From: Mycolicibacter engbaekii
GTDB taxonomy: Bacteria; Actinomycetota; Actinomycetes; Mycobacteriales; Mycobacteriaceae
Direction of reading: 5' to 3'
Length of the DNA: 63,156 nucleotides
Assembly (NCBI RefSeq): GCF_002101585.1
Contig: NZ_LQOT01000009.1
Location: forward strand, 1-63,156
Shown one piece after another: positions 37,232 through 47,295 of this stretch (the stretch's first letter is position 1; each line of letters starts with the position of its first letter). The notes below the pieces were generated by a model, which worked only from the letters and a program-made list of their open reading frames with translations, was not told the DNA's origin and ran no database searches. Position numbers and translations under genes: made by a program.

Positions 37232-37879
37232 ATGAACCTGAACTTGTCCGCAGACGAAGTCCTGACCACCACGCGATCGGTCCGCAAGCGCCTCGATCTC
37301 GACAAGCCGGTTCCCCGTGAGGTGCTGATGGAGTGCCTGGAGATCGCGCTGCAGGCGCCCACCGGATCCAACGCCCAGGGCTGGCAGTGGATGTTCATCA
37401 CCGACCCGGTCAAGAAGCAGGCGATCGCCGACATCTACCGCGCCAACGCCCTGCCTTACCTGGACCGGATAAAGCCCGACTACGGCGACGGCGATGTGCG
37501 CAGCGAGCGGATGGGACTCATCAGCGACTCGGCCCGGTACCTGGCCGAGAATCTGCAGGACGTGCCGGTGCTGATGATCCCGTGCCTGGAAGGCAAACCG
37601 GACACCGCTTCGCTGGGTTTCGGCGCCTCATTCTGGGCGTCGCTGTTCCCGGCCGCGTGGAGCTACTGCCTGGCGCTGCGCAACCGCGGACTCGGCTCCT
37701 GCTGGACCACCCTGCACCTGCTCGGCGACGGCGAGCAGCAGGCCGCCGAGATCCTCGGCATCCCGTACGAGGGCTACAGCCAGGGTGGGCTGTTCCCGAT
37801 CGCCTACACCAAGGGCACCGACTTCAAACCGGCCAAGCGGCTGCCGGCCGAGCAGGTGGCGCACTGGGACACCTGGTGA
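37232..37879 (+). CDS. Nitroreductase family flavoprotein (Rv3368c homologue)
   Basis: This 215-residue FMN-dependent oxidoreductase of the nitroreductase fold shows the N-terminal FMN-phosphate motif (TTTRSVRKRLD), the APTGSNAQGWQW segment and the C-terminal GLGSCWTT and QGGLFPIAYTKG segments. Length and sequence match Mtb Rv3368c (214 residues). Physiological substrate unknown; NAD(P)H-dependent reduction of nitro or quinone compounds is inferred. Mtb has Rv3369 between dnaE2 and this gene; here only 67 bp separate them. It converges on trmL. Confidence 0.9.
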   Translation: MNLNLSADEVLTTTRSVRKRLDLDKPVPREVLMECLEIALQAPTGSNAQGWQWMFITDPVKKQAIADIYRANALPYLDRIKPDYGDGDVRSERMGLISDSARYLAENLQDVPVLMIPCLEGKPDTASLGFGASFWASLFPAAWSYCLALRNRGLGSCWTTLHLLGDGEQQAAEILGIPYEGYSQGGLFPIAYTKGTDFKPAKRLPAEQVAHWDTW

Positions 37880-37888
37880 TGCCCGGCC

Positions 37889-38353
37889 TCACACCCCGCC
37901 GGTGAACCCGTGCTGGCGCCACGCCTCATAGACCGCGACCGCGGCGGCGTTCGACAGGTTCAGTGACCGCCGCCCGGCCAGCATCGGGATGCGCAGCCGC
38001 GCGGTGATGCGGGGGTCGGCCAGCGTCGCCTCGTCCAGCCCGGTGGGCTCGGGGCCGAACATCAACACGTCGCCGGGCACGTAGCGCACGTCGGTGTAGG
38101 CGGTGTGGGCTCCCGCGGTGAACGCGAACACCCGGGCCGGCCCCAGCGCCTCCCATGCCGCCGGCAGCGAGGGGTGAACCCGAACCCAGGCCAGGTCGTG
38201 ATAGTCCAGACCGGCCCGCCGCAGCTTCGGCTCGGACAGGTCGAAACCCATGGGCTCCACCAGATGAAGTTCGGCACCGGTCGCCGCCACCATCCGGATC
38301 GCGTTGCCGGTGTTGGGCGGAATGCGGGGCGAATAGAACAGCACCCGGATCAT
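37889..38353 (-). CDS. trmL: tRNA (cytidine/uridine-34-2'-O)-methyltransferase TrmL (SpoU family)
   Basis: This 154-residue SPOUT methyltransferase has the trefoil-knot SAM site: N-terminal SPRIPPNTGNAIR, central FGPEPTGL, and C-terminal IPMLAGRRSLNLSNA. These are the diagnostic motifs of TrmL, which 2'-O-methylates the wobble nucleotide of tRNA-Leu. It equals Mtb Rv3366 in length. ATG 38353 is chosen over an in-frame ATG four codons upstream (38365) because it starts directly at the conserved strand; the upstream one cannot be excluded. Confidence 0.92.
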   Translation of the reverse strand: MIRVLFYSPRIPPNTGNAIRMVAATGAELHLVEPMGFDLSEPKLRRAGLDYHDLAWVRVHPSLPAAWEALGPARVFAFTAGAHTAYTDVRYVPGDVLMFGPEPTGLDEATLADPRITARLRIPMLAGRRSLNLSNAAAVAVYEAWRQHGFTGGV

Positions 38354-38544
38354 GGCGTTGATCATGACAGCCCGTCGGCCTGTTTGCTCGACCGGATCGG
38401 GGCATGACACGCGCAGGTCTCGGCCAGTGTTCTGTTCAGTAAAAATTCTGGTCATGCCTACGGCTGACTGTCATACTCGACCAATTGCTATGCCGTGAAT
38501 CACACCGCAACCCCGTTGGGCGGGTGCGATGTCCGGAGAGTCCG

Positions 38545-38607
38545 ATGAATGAGGCGCAGACGGTGAATCTCAGCCGAGCGGCCGGCGAACTGGCCGCCGA
38601 CCGGTGA
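38545..38607 (+). CDS. Possible 20-residue leader ORF coupled to the conservon kinase
   Basis: An ATG at 38545 with a strong Shine-Dalgarno (GGAGAG, 6 nt upstream) opens a 20-codon frame ([20 protein letters not shown]). It ends in a TGA overlapping the kinase start codon as GTGA. The kinase GTG itself has no good Shine-Dalgarno, so translation of the kinase may depend on termination of this short frame. The peptide has no recognisable family. It could instead be the true N-terminal start region lost to a stop. Confidence 0.45.
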   Translation: MNEAQTVNLSRAAGELAADR

Positions 38608-41342
38608 CACTCTTTGACCACCCGGACGGGGTGGGCCAGACCCAGGAGGAATCAGCCGAGGGCGGTCACACGCTGCAGGCCGCGGCGGTCAAACGCCCGT
38701 CGCGGTGGTCGGTGCGCAACTGGCCGGTGCGGTGGAAGGTGTTCGCGATCGCGCTGCTGCCGCTGGCCCTGGCCGGGCTGTTCGGCGGGCTGCGGGTCTC
38801 CGACGCGCTCGCCGAGTCCAGCGGGCTCCGGCTGGTCGCCGACCGCGCCCAGATGATCCCCGCCATCACCAACTACATGTCGGCGCTGGGCGAGGCGCTG
38901 GTGGCCGCATCCTCCGACGGGGACACCGAGGGGGCCCGGAAGAACTTCGAGAACCGCAAGTACGAGCTTGGCTCGCGGCTGGCGCACACCGACGTGGCGA
39001 CCGATGTGCGGTCCGGGGTCCAGACGCTGATCGAGCGCGGCCAGGCGTTGCTGAGCGAGGTGTCGACCACCGGTATCGGGCTGCGCGACGAGGTGACCGG
39101 TTACGCACCGATCCTGCTGACCGCCGAGGAGACCATCAACGGGTCGGTGCGCGTGGACAGCGAGCGCATCCGGGCCCAAACCGCGGCGCTGAGCCGGGCC
39201 GTGGGCGCGCGCGGCCAGATGATGCTGCAGGAACTGCTGCTCAACCGCGGTGGCGAGCTTCCCGACCCGGAGCTGCGCAGCTCGATGATGACCCTGGCCG
39301 GCACCGAGCCGTCAACGCTGTTCGGCATGACTGAGGTGCTCGGCGTGGACTCCCCGGACGCCAAGTCGCTGCAACAGCAGCTGGTGACCCGGTTGTCGAT
39401 CATGTCCGACCCCGAGCAGGTGCTGCCCAACAACCCGGTGCTGCGCGACTCGATCCGCACCACCGACGAGATCGCTTCCCGGCTGATCAGCCAGAACACC
39501 GTGGCGGTGACCTCGGCGGTGCAGGATCGGGCCGCCGACCGGCGCGCCGCCGCCGTGCGCGACATCGTGCTGGTGCTGGCCGCGATCGCCGCCACGCTGC
39601 TGGCGGTGTGGCTGGTGGCCCGCTCGCTGGTGCGCCCGCTGCGCACCTTGCGCGACAGCGCGCTCAAGGTCGCCCACTCCGATCTCGAGCAGGAGATCGC
39701 CCGGCTGCGGGCCGGTGAGTCCGGCTCGGAGCGCGACCCCGACCCGCTGCCCGTCTACACCACTGAGGAAGTGGGGCAGGTGGCCCATGCCGTCGACGAG
39801 CTGCACGCCCAGGCACTGCTGCTGGCCGGCGACGAGGCCCGGCTGCGGCGCCTGGTCAACGAGATGTTCGAGACGATGTCGCGGCGCAACCGGTCGCTGG
39901 TGGACCAGCAGTTGGCCCTGATCGACCGGCTGGAGCGCAACGAGGACGACCCGGACCGGCTCGAGAGCCTGTTCCGACTCGACCACCTGGCCGCCCGGAT
40001 GCGGCGCAACGGCGCGAACCTGCTGGTGCTCGCCGGTGCGCGGGCGCCGCACGAACGGGGCCGGCCGGTTGCGCTGGCGACCCTGATCAGCGCGGCCGCC
40101 TCGGAGGTGGAGGGCTACGAGCGGGTGCAGACGGTGCTGGTGCCCGACGCCACCGTGATCGGCGCCGCCGCGGCCGACTGCGTGCACCTGCTCGCCGAAC
40201 TGATCGACAACGCGCTGCGATACTCGGCGCCCACGGAGCCGGTGCGGGTGGTCGCCGGTTTCGAGAACGACGGCGGGGTGGTGGTCGAGGTGGTCGACGC
40301 CGGATTGGGGATGACCGACGCCGACCTGCGGATGGCCAACATGCGCCTGGCGGCCGGCGGGGACTTCAGCCCGGAGAACGCCCGCCACATGGGCCTGTTC
40401 GTGATCTCCCGGCTGGCGGCCCGGCACCACATCGAGGTCCGGCTGTTCCCGGCGTCGCAGGGGGCCCGCGGCATCACCGCCGAGGTGTACCTGCCCCCGC
40501 ACCTGCTGACCCCCCGAGCCGTCGAGGAACCCGCGCCGGCCGCACCGCAGGACCGCTTCGCCGAGCCGCCGCCACCCCCGATGCCCGCCGAGCCGGACGA
40601 GCCCTACGAGCCGGACGAGCACCGTGCGCCGGTCGCGGTTGCCGAACCCGGCCCGTCGTTGTTGCCGCAGCGCAGCCCGGGGTCCAGCGGTATCACCGCG
40701 GGGCAGCCACCGCCGGCCGCCGCACCGCAGGCGCGCCGTGAGCCGCCGCAGACCTGGTGGGAACCCGACGAAGAAGCCGCGGCCGAAGCGCCCGAGCCGC
40801 AGCACCCACCCGAACCGGCCGGCGAAACGTTCACTCCGGCCGACACATCGGGATTTTTTGCGGCCCGGGCCAAGGCCGGCGGAACGGCCCCCGAATCCGA
40901 TTCGATCTATCAGAGGATGCTCGCCGAATCCGCGGGCATCGACCCGAACGAGCCCGGGCTGCGCGCCGACCTGGACTGGCAGACGGTGTGGGACCACGGC
41001 TGGTCGGTGGCGGCCGATGTGGAGAACGTGCCGGTCACCGCCCACACCGAACACGGCCTTCCGGTCCGGGAGCCCGGCGCCCGGCTGGTTCCCGGCTCGG
41101 CCGCGCCGGACGAGCCGCCGACGGCCGCCGCCGGCACCCCTGCCCCGGCACCCGATCCCGGTGATCCCGAACAGCCGGTAACATCCAACGGCGCGCCCGC
41201 CGCACCCGCTGATGCGCCACCGGAACGCGACCCCGCGGCGATCCGCGCTTCGATCAACAGCCACTTCGGCGGGGTCCGGGCCGCACGATCGCACGTCCGG
41301 GACCACGGTCCCGGCACCGACCAGGGACAGAACCAGCAATGA
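38604..41342 (+). CDS. Conservon sensor histidine kinase (NIT-HAMP-HATPase), Rv3365c homologue
   Basis: This 912-residue membrane sensor starts a five-gene conservon. It has TM1 (about 45-62), an extracytoplasmic nitrate/nitrite-sensing-type helical domain (about 65-305), TM2 (about 312-335), a HAMP region, a short DHp-like segment ([13 protein letters not shown]) and a HATPase domain with N-box [12 protein letters not shown] and G-box DAGLGM and [11 protein letters not shown] long Pro/Ala/Glu-rich cytoplasmic tail (about 640-912) follows. No response regulator is adjacent; in conservons the kinase is thought to feed a roadblock/GTPase switch. The GTG at 38604 overlaps a short leader frame. 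The next gene overlaps its stop as ATGA. Confidence 0.92.
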   Translation: MTLFDHPDGVGQTQEESAEGGHTLQAAAVKRPSRWSVRNWPVRWKVFAIALLPLALAGLFGGLRVSDALAESSGLRLVADRAQMIPAITNYMSALGEALVAASSDGDTEGARKNFENRKYELGSRLAHTDVATDVRSGVQTLIERGQALLSEVSTTGIGLRDEVTGYAPILLTAEETINGSVRVDSERIRAQTAALSRAVGARGQMMLQELLLNRGGELPDPELRSSMMTLAGTEPSTLFGMTEVLGVDSPDAKSLQQQLVTRLSIMSDPEQVLPNNPVLRDSIRTTDEIASRLISQNTVAVTSAVQDRAADRRAAAVRDIVLVLAAIAATLLAVWLVARSLVRPLRTLRDSALKVAHSDLEQEIARLRAGESGSERDPDPLPVYTTEEVGQVAHAVDELHAQALLLAGDEARLRRLVNEMFETMSRRNRSLVDQQLALIDRLERNEDDPDRLESLFRLDHLAARMRRNGANLLVLAGARAPHERGRPVALATLISAAASEVEGYERVQTVLVPDATVIGAAAADCVHLLAELIDNALRYSAPTEPVRVVAGFENDGGVVVEVVDAGLGMTDADLRMANMRLAAGGDFSPENARHMGLFVISRLAARHHIEVRLFPASQGARGITAEVYLPPHLLTPRAVEEPAPAAPQDRFAEPPPPPMPAEPDEPYEPDEHRAPVAVAEPGPSLLPQRSPGSSGITAGQPPPAAAPQARREPPQTWWEPDEEAAAEAPEPQHPPEPAGETFTPADTSGFFAARAKAGGTAPESDSIYQRMLAESAGIDPNEPGLRADLDWQTVWDHGWSVAADVENVPVTAHTEHGLPVREPGARLVPGSAAPDEPPTAAAGTPAPAPDPGDPEQPVTSNGAPAAPADAPPERDPAAIRASINSHFGGVRAARSHVRDHGPGTDQGQNQQ

Positions 41343-41797
41343 CTTTCCCCACCGAGCCCACCGGACACCGCCGTAGCGCCGACGTCTCCCTGGACTGGCT
41401 GGTGTCGAACTTCGCCCGCGAGGTCCCCGGGGTGTCGCACGCGGTGCTGGTGTCCGTCGACGGCCTGACCGTCGCGGCCAGCGAGCACCTGCCCACCGAG
41501 CGGGCCGACCAGTTGGCCGCCGTCGCGTCCGGCCTGGCCAGCCTGGCAACCGGTGCGTCGCAGCTGTTCGAGGGTGGCCGGGTACTGCAGTCGGTGGTGG
41601 AGATGGAGCACGGCTATCTGCTGCTGATGCGGGTCGGGGACGGCTCGCACCTGGCGACGCTGGCGAGCACGACCAGTGACATCGGGCAGATCGGTTATGA
41701 GATGGCGATCCTGGTGGAACGGGTCGGAGCAGTGGTCCAGTCGTCGCGTCGTGCGGCCCCGTCGCGGGGAACCCCCGCGGGAGGTGCCGGTGAATGA
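41339..41797 (+). CDS. Roadblock/LC7 domain protein (conservon CvnB-like)
   Basis: This 152-residue protein has a roadblock/LC7 fold (about residues 12-125: [26 protein letters not shown], then a [12 protein letters not shown] strand), homologous to Mtb Rv3364c. Such proteins regulate small GTPases; here the partner is the conservon GTPase two genes downstream. It overlaps the kinase stop and the DUF742 start by ATGA, so the genes are translationally coupled. The Ser/Arg/Gly-rich C-terminal tail is longer than in Mtb. Confidence 0.92.
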   Translation: MTFPTEPTGHRRSADVSLDWLVSNFAREVPGVSHAVLVSVDGLTVAASEHLPTERADQLAAVASGLASLATGASQLFEGGRVLQSVVEMEHGYLLLMRVGDGSHLATLASTTSDIGQIGYEMAILVERVGAVVQSSRRAAPSRGTPAGGAGE

Positions 41798-42198
41798 TGA
41801 CGGACAGCCCCGCGGGGTGGGCGCGCCGGGACGCGCCGCAGCCGGCGGAACCTGAGGCCAACTTGGTGCGTCCCTATACGCTGACCGCCGGCAGAACCCA
41901 CACCGACGTTCCGTTGCCGCTGGAAGCCCCGGTGCAGGCGCTGCCGACGGCCCAGCCCCATCAATGGCCGCTCAGCGATCCCCGTGGGCGGATCGTCGAA
42001 CTGTGTCAGGCGGCTCCGTCGGTCGCCGAGATCTCCGCTCGGCTGAACCTGCCCCTGGGCGTGGCCCGCGTCCTGGTGGGGGACCTGGTCACGTCGGGAT
42101 ACCTTCGGGTGCGTGCCACACTGACCGAGTCATCCACCCGCGACGAACGCCGAGACCTGATAGGAAGGACGCTTCGTGGCCTACGAGCGCTCGGATAG
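41794..42198 (+). CDS. DUF742 protein (conservon CvnC-like)
   Basis: This 134-residue DUF742 protein, homologue of Mtb Rv3363c, has N-terminal [11 protein letters not shown], a winged-helix-like middle ([28 protein letters not shown]) and the conserved [10 protein letters not shown]-terminal helix. It is the third conservon gene, translationally coupled to the roadblock gene (ATGA), with a good Shine-Dalgarno (GGAGGTG) inside that gene. It may act as an adaptor or regulator; biochemical function is unknown. Its 3' end overlaps the GTPase gene by 23 bp. Confidence 0.9.
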   Translation: MMTDSPAGWARRDAPQPAEPEANLVRPYTLTAGRTHTDVPLPLEAPVQALPTAQPHQWPLSDPRGRIVELCQAAPSVAEISARLNLPLGVARVLVGDLVTSGYLRVRATLTESSTRDERRDLIGRTLRGLRALG

Positions 42199-42778
42199 GC
42201 TCCCGGACAGGCCGGCAGCCCCGAAAGGCGCGGCCTCGACGAAGATCGTCATCGCGGGTGGATTCGGAGTCGGCAAGACCACGTTCGTCGGCACGGTCTC
42301 CGAGATCATGCCGCTGCGCACCGAGGCGCTGGTCACCGACGCCTCGCTCGGTGTCGATGGCCTGGAGGCCACGCCGGACAAGCGGACCACCACGGTGGCG
42401 ATGGATTTCGGCCGCATCACGCTCGCCGACGACCTGGTGCTGTACCTGTTCGGCACACCCGGCCAGCGCCGATTCTGGTTCATGTGGGACGACCTGGTCC
42501 GCGGGGCGATCGGCGCCGTCATTCTGGTGGACTGCCGCCGGCTGGAAGACAGCTTCGCCGCGGTCGACTTCTTCGAGCACCGCAATCTGCCTTTTCTGAT
42601 CGCGGTCAACGAGTTCGACGGCGCGCCGCGTTACCCGGCCGCCGCGGTGCGCCAGGCCCTGGCGCTGCCCGAGGCCATCCCGGTGATCAGCGTGGACGCG
42701 CGCGACCCGCGCTCGGCCCGCGACGCCCTCATCGCGATCAGCGAATACGCGTTGTCCACCCTGGCGCCGCAGGCTTGA
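42176..42778 (+). CDS. Conservon small GTPase (CvnD/MfpB-like)
   Basis: This 200-residue Ras-like GTPase, homologue of Mtb Rv3362c, has P-loop GGFGVGKTT, switch II/G3 LFGTPGQ and G4-like VNEFD (NxxD instead of NKxD, typical of this family). The GTG at 42176 has AGGAAGG 7 nt upstream. The equivalent protein in mycobacteria (MfpB) is reported to modulate the gyrase-mimic MfpA encoded next to it, and the same linkage holds here. Its stop overlaps the mfpA start as TTGA. Confidence 0.93.
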   Translation: MAYERSDRLPDRPAAPKGAASTKIVIAGGFGVGKTTFVGTVSEIMPLRTEALVTDASLGVDGLEATPDKRTTTVAMDFGRITLADDLVLYLFGTPGQRRFWFMWDDLVRGAIGAVILVDCRRLEDSFAAVDFFEHRNLPFLIAVNEFDGAPRYPAAAVRQALALPEAIPVISVDARDPRSARDALIAISEYALSTLAPQA

Positions 42779-43356
42779 GCGCGGCCCTGGAATGGTCCGG
42801 GCGCGAGTTTTCCGGCCACGACTTTCGCGATGCGGATCTCGCGGAGTTGCGCACCGAGCGGGTGGTGTTCGACGACTGCGACTTCACCGGCGCCGACCTG
42901 CGCGCTTCGGTGCACCGGGGGTCGGCGTTCCGCAATTGCCGTTTCGAGCGGACCTCGTTGTGGCACGCGCAGTTCTTCGGCTGCAGCATGCTCGGCTCGC
43001 AATTCGTGCAGTGCCGAATGCGCCCGCTGGTGGTCGAGGAGGTGGACTTCACCCTGGCCGGGCTCGGTGGCGCCGACCTGCGGGAGCTGGATCTGAGCGG
43101 CTGCCGGCTGGCCGAGGCCAACCTGGTGGAGGCAGATCTGCGCAAGGCGGTGCTGCGGGGCGCCGACCTGAGGGGGGCACAGACCTTCGGGACCCGGCTG
43201 GACGAGGCCGACCTGCGGGGCGCGCGGGTGGACCCGACCTTGTGGACCACCGCAACACTGACCGGAACGCGGATCGACCTGGTGCAGGCGCTGACCTATG
43301 CGGCTGCCCACGGGCTGCGCATCGACGGCGAGCAGGACCCTGCGGCTAGCGCTTGA
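42775..43356 (+). CDS. mfpA: Pentapeptide-repeat protein MfpA, DNA-gyrase mimic
   Basis: This 193-residue right-handed beta-helix protein is built of pentapeptide repeats (A[DN]LRG-like, e.g. ADLRASVHRGSAF, ADLREL, ADLRGA). The GSAFRNC-FERT-LWH segment is characteristic of MfpA. MfpA mimics B-form DNA, binds gyrase and lowers fluoroquinolone susceptibility in mycobacteria. The best start is the TTG at 42775, which overlaps the GTPase stop; the open frame extends into the GTPase gene but that part is not repeat-like. It converges on, and overlaps by 11 bp, the FHA-ABC transporter gene. Confidence 0.93.
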   Translation: MSAALEWSGREFSGHDFRDADLAELRTERVVFDDCDFTGADLRASVHRGSAFRNCRFERTSLWHAQFFGCSMLGSQFVQCRMRPLVVEEVDFTLAGLGGADLRELDLSGCRLAEANLVEADLRKAVLRGADLRGAQTFGTRLDEADLRGARVDPTLWTTATLTGTRIDLVQALTYAAAHGLRIDGEQDPAASA

Positions 43357-45988
43357 GCCGGATCTTCCACCACACCCCGGTGGTGTAGAGCACCGAGAGC
43401 AGGCAGATCATGCCCATGTCGCGCAGCCAGGTGCCCGTGGTGTGGTTCCACAACTGGTCCTTGGGCACCTGCGGCACATTGACCACCGTGTTCAAATCGA
43501 CCGTCGAGGCGCCCGCCGCATAGCCCCAGCGCGCCGGGGTCAGCCAGGACAACTGGTCGAGCCCCATCCGGCCGCCGACGGGGATCATGCCGCTGGACAG
43601 CACCAGCTGCGACATGATCGACACCACCAGCATCGGCATGATCTGCTCGTTGGACTGGGCGAACGACGACAGCAGCAGCCCGAGCAGCGCTGAGGCCACG
43701 CAGGTCCCGGCCACCGTCAGGAACAGCTCGAAGTTCGCGCTGCCGAACAGCAGCGCACCCTGGGTCGGCCCGCCCTTGCCCAGCACCACGATGGTGGTCG
43801 CGATCGCGGCCTGCACCGTGGCGAACGCGCAGAACACCGCGACCTTGGCCATGAGGTAGGCGGTGGTGGACAGGCCCACCGCCTGTTCTCGCTTGAAGAT
43901 GGGCCGTTCGCCGATCAGATCTCGGATGGTCAGCGCGGTGCCCATGAACACCGCGCCGATATTGAGCAGCACCATGACGTAACGCGGTTCGGTGGGTGCG
44001 TCAGGCCCGGGCATCCCCAGCCCGTGGCTGCCCTCCACGGTCAGCGACAGCAGTCCGACGATGAACGGCAGCAGCGCCAGGAAGACCGAGTAGCCGCGAT
44101 CGGAGATCACCAGGCGAATCTGGCGGCGCGCGATCGTCGACAGCTGTTTGAGCACGTTGGTGGCCGGTGGGCTGCCGAGATCACTGGGGGGCGTGGCCGG
44201 GTCCGGGGCGGCGCGCCGATTGCCTTCGCGCTCCAGGAAGCGCCGGTTGGCTTCGTCGGGGTCGGCGCCGACGTTGGCGAAGATGTCGGCCCAGTTGCGG
44301 GTGCCCAGCGCGCTTTCCACCTGGTCGGGCGGGCCGATGAACGCGGTCTTGCCGCCGGGTGCCATCAGCAGGATCTGGTCGCAGACATCGAGGTAGGAGG
44401 TCGAGTGGGTGACCACCAGCACCACGCGACCGGCGTCGGCCAGGGACCGCAGCATCAGCATCACCTGGCGGTCCAGGGCGGGGTCCAGCCCTGAGGTGGG
44501 TTCGTCGAGGAGCAGCAGCGACGGTCCGGTCAGCAGCTCCAGGGCCACCGACGCGCGCTTGCGCTGACCGCCGGAGAGCTTGTCGACCCTGGTGTCGGCG
44601 TGCTTGGTCAGTTCGAGTTCTTCCAGGACCCGTGCCACGGCCTGGTCGCGGTCGGCCTGGCTGCTGTCGGGCGGCAGCCGAAGCTCGGCGGCGTAGCCCA
44701 ATGCCTGGTTGACCGTCAGCTGGCGGTGCACCACGTCGTCCTGGGGCACCATCCCGATCCGGCTGCGCAGCGACGCGTATTCGGTGTGGATGTTGTGACC
44801 CTCGAAGGTGATCGATCCCTTGCTGGGGCGCGTGTAGCCGGCGATCAACCGGGCCAGCGTCGTCTTGCCCGCCCCGGAGCCGCCGATGATCGCGGTCAGG
44901 GTGCCCGGCCGGGCGGTCAGCGACACGTCGTTGATCAGGCGCTTGCCGCCCTCGACGTCGAAGCACAGGTCGCGGGCCTCCAAGCCGCCCGCGCGGCCGG
45001 CGGCCTCGGTGCGCCGCTGCAGGGTGCCGCCGGTGAACTCCAGGTCGACGTTGCCGATGGTGACGATGTCGCCCTCGGTCAGGATCGCCGAGCCGATCCG
45101 GACACTGTTGACGAAGGTTCCGTTGATGCTGCGGCTGTCCCGGATCTCGGTGCCCAGCGGGGTGGGAACCAGCATGGCGTGGTGCCGGGAGGCCAGCACA
45201 TCGGAGATCACGATGTCGTTGTCGGTGGCGCGGCCGATGGTCAGCGCCCCGGCCGGCGCGTTCGGCGCCGAGGCCGACGACGGGCGCAGGATGTCGACCA
45301 TCCGGGTGGCGATGTTGCCCGCGTCCGGGGGTGTCGACGACACCGGTGCCATCCGGGTGGCCGGCTGGTGCGGCGGGAACACCTCCGCCGGGGCTGCCGC
45401 CGGCGCATAGCCGGGGCGCAGCGCCGCGTCTGCGGCCGGGCCCAGCGGAGCGGGCTGGTAGGCCGGTGGCCGCGGCGGTGCCGGCGGTGGCGGCGGTGGC
45501 GGATACGGTGCCGGTCCGGTCGGCGGCCGGTACGGCGGCGGCTGCACGTGCCCGGCCGAGCGCGGCTCGGCGGCCGGCACGGGGCGGCTCGGCGGCGGGG
45601 CCGGCCGGCCCGGGCGCGCGATGCCCGGTTGCGGAACCTGGATCGAGACGGTCTGCGGCGGCCGGCCGGCGTGGCCCTGGTGCCGGCCTATTTCGAAGGA
45701 CAGCCGGGGCCCGTCCGGGTTGCCCAGGTTGACGGCCTGTCCGTCGCGGATATCCACGACCGGCACCCGCTGTCCGTTGACGTAGATCCCGTTCAAGGAG
45801 CCGTTGTCGATCCCGAGCCACCGGCCCTGTTCGAAGCGCAGCAGCAGGTGCGCCCGCGAGACCAGCGGATGGGGGATACGGACGTCGGCCCGCAGATCAC
45901 GCCCGATAACCACGTCGTGGCCAGCGGAGAACGTGCCTTGCGACCCGTCGTAGCGGACGGTCAGCACCGGCGGGGCTGGGTGACTCAT
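43346..45988 (-). CDS. FHA-domain ABC transporter (Rv1747-like)
   Basis: This 880-residue transporter has two FHA phosphothreonine-binding domains (about 5-100 and 230-315) joined by a Pro-rich linker. An ABC ATPase follows (Walker A GGSGAGKTT, signature LSGGQRKR, Walker B LLLLDEPTSGLD; about 325-560), then a C-terminal ABC2-type membrane domain with about six helices (about 640-875). The linker contains two ATRM sites, candidate phosphothreonines. The plan matches Mtb Rv1747, an exporter controlled by the Ser/Thr kinase PknF. No kinase gene is adjacent. In Mtb Rv1747 is far from the mfpA conservon. The ATG at 45988 is near the conserved FHA start. Confidence 0.93.
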   Translation of the reverse strand: MSHPAPPVLTVRYDGSQGTFSAGHDVVIGRDLRADVRIPHPLVSRAHLLLRFEQGRWLGIDNGSLNGIYVNGQRVPVVDIRDGQAVNLGNPDGPRLSFEIGRHQGHAGRPPQTVSIQVPQPGIARPGRPAPPPSRPVPAAEPRSAGHVQPPPYRPPTGPAPYPPPPPPPAPPRPPAYQPAPLGPAADAALRPGYAPAAAPAEVFPPHQPATRMAPVSSTPPDAGNIATRMVDILRPSSASAPNAPAGALTIGRATDNDIVISDVLASRHHAMLVPTPLGTEIRDSRSINGTFVNSVRIGSAILTEGDIVTIGNVDLEFTGGTLQRRTEAAGRAGGLEARDLCFDVEGGKRLINDVSLTARPGTLTAIIGGSGAGKTTLARLIAGYTRPSKGSITFEGHNIHTEYASLRSRIGMVPQDDVVHRQLTVNQALGYAAELRLPPDSSQADRDQAVARVLEELELTKHADTRVDKLSGGQRKRASVALELLTGPSLLLLDEPTSGLDPALDRQVMLMLRSLADAGRVVLVVTHSTSYLDVCDQILLMAPGGKTAFIGPPDQVESALGTRNWADIFANVGADPDEANRRFLEREGNRRAAPDPATPPSDLGSPPATNVLKQLSTIARRQIRLVISDRGYSVFLALLPFIVGLLSLTVEGSHGLGMPGPDAPTEPRYVMVLLNIGAVFMGTALTIRDLIGERPIFKREQAVGLSTTAYLMAKVAVFCAFATVQAAIATTIVVLGKGGPTQGALLFGSANFELFLTVAGTCVASALLGLLLSSFAQSNEQIMPMLVVSIMSQLVLSSGMIPVGGRMGLDQLSWLTPARWGYAAGASTVDLNTVVNVPQVPKDQLWNHTTGTWLRDMGMICLLSVLYTTGVWWKIRLKR

Positions 45989-45998
45989 CGAGTCAACT

Positions 45999-47183
45999 CT
46001 AGCGAGTTGCGTCCGGTGCGCCGGTAATGACGCATTGCGTGCGTCGGTAGATCGTCGGCATGCACCGGTTGCAGTGGATGCAGTGCGACTGCGTCGACGG
46101 CTCCGCGGCGATCCGGTTGACCAGGTCCGGCTCGGCCAGCAACGCCCGGGCCATCGCGACGAATTCGAAGCCCTCGGCCATGGCCTTATCCATCGTGGCG
46201 CGGTTGGTGATGCCGCCCAGCAGGATCAGCGGCATCGAGAGCTCGGCGCGGAACAGCCGGGCGTTGTCCAGCAGATAGGCGTCGGTGTAGGGGTAGTAAC
46301 GCAGGAACTTCTTGCCGGTCAGGCGCATACCCCAGCTCAACGGCGGGGGAAAGACGCCGGCGAATTCCTTCACCGGGGCGTCCCCGTGGAACAGGTACAT
46401 CGGATTGACCAGCGAGCTGCCGGCGGTCAACTCCAGCGCGTCCAGGCCGCCGTCGTCCTGCAGCCACTTCGCAGTGGTCAGCGCCTCGTCGAGGCTGATA
46501 CCTCCGCGGACCCCGTCGGTCATGTTCAGTTTGGCTGTCACCGCGATCTGTCCGCCGACCGCGCGGTGCACCGCCGCCACGATGCCACGGGCGACCTTGG
46601 CCCGGTTGGCCAGCGATCCGCCGAACTCGTCGGAGCGCCGGTTGATCAGCGGACTGAGAAACGAACTCGCCAGATAGTTGTGGCCGAGATGGATCTCGAC
46701 GGCGTCGAACCCGGCGTCGAGGGCGTAGCGGGCGGCGTCGGCGTGCTGGGCGATCACCTCGTCGATGTCGTCGCGGGTGGCCTTCTTGGCGAAGCGCATG
46801 CCGATCGGGTTGAAGAACCGCACCGGGGCCAGGGCGCGCGCGCCGTTGGAGCGCGCGTCGGCGACCGGTCCGGCGTGGCCGATCTGGGCGCTGGCCAGGG
46901 CACCCTCGGCGTGCACGGCGTCGGTGAGCCGCCGCAGTCCGGCGACCGCCTCGGGGCGCATCCACAGCCCGTCGTTGGAGGTGCGTCCGCCACGGGAGAC
47001 CGCGCAGTAGGCCACCGTCGTCATGCCGACCCCGCCGGCGGCCGGCAGCCGGTGGTATTCGATGAGGTCGTCGGAGACCAGCGCATCAGGCGTGCGGTTC
47101 TCGAACGTCGCGGCCTTGATGATCCGGTTGCGCAGCGTTATCGGACCGAGTTTGGCGGGACTGAAGACGTCGGGAGCAGCCAT
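45999..47183 (-). CDS. Old Yellow Enzyme-like NADH:flavin oxidoreductase (Rv3359 homologue)
   Basis: This 394-residue FMN TIM-barrel enzyme of the OYE/2,4-dienoyl-CoA reductase family has the N-terminal [10 protein letters not shown] segment, the active-site H-x2-N (HLGHNY), [14 protein letters not shown] and LLGGITN. A C-terminal cysteine group (CIHCNRC, plus one 9 residues later) resembles the 4Fe-4S motif of dienoyl-CoA reductases, but the FAD/NADPH domains that normally follow are missing, so an external electron donor is likely. Substrate unknown. It lies 10 bp upstream of the FHA-ABC gene start on the same strand and is divergent from folD. Confidence 0.89.
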   Translation of the reverse strand: MAAPDVFSPAKLGPITLRNRIIKAATFENRTPDALVSDDLIEYHRLPAAGGVGMTTVAYCAVSRGGRTSNDGLWMRPEAVAGLRRLTDAVHAEGALASAQIGHAGPVADARSNGARALAPVRFFNPIGMRFAKKATRDDIDEVIAQHADAARYALDAGFDAVEIHLGHNYLASSFLSPLINRRSDEFGGSLANRAKVARGIVAAVHRAVGGQIAVTAKLNMTDGVRGGISLDEALTTAKWLQDDGGLDALELTAGSSLVNPMYLFHGDAPVKEFAGVFPPPLSWGMRLTGKKFLRYYPYTDAYLLDNARLFRAELSMPLILLGGITNRATMDKAMAEGFEFVAMARALLAEPDLVNRIAAEPSTQSHCIHCNRCMPTIYRRTQCVITGAPDATR

Positions 47184-47282
47184 AGCGGGAGCCTACAAGC
47201 GGCACGCCGGCGTGGCCGCTCTGGTGGTGCCCAAGACGTGGGGTGGGCGCATACGACGGGCCGCAACCCGGCGGCTCCATGC

Positions 47283-47288
47283 CACAAT
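47283..47288 (+). promoter_or_regulatory. Candidate -10 element of leaderless folD
   Basis: CACAAT ends 7 nt before the GTG at 47296 and no Shine-Dalgarno lies between. It departs from TANNNT at the first base, so this is weaker than the guaA and dnaE2 examples. Confidence 0.35.
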
Positions 47289-47295
47289 GTGCGGC

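Noticed and set aside
42484..42774. Long N-terminal extension of the pentapeptide protein
   Set aside because: The extension overlaps the GTPase gene in another frame and is not repeat-like; the TTG at 42775 matches the Mtb MfpA start region.
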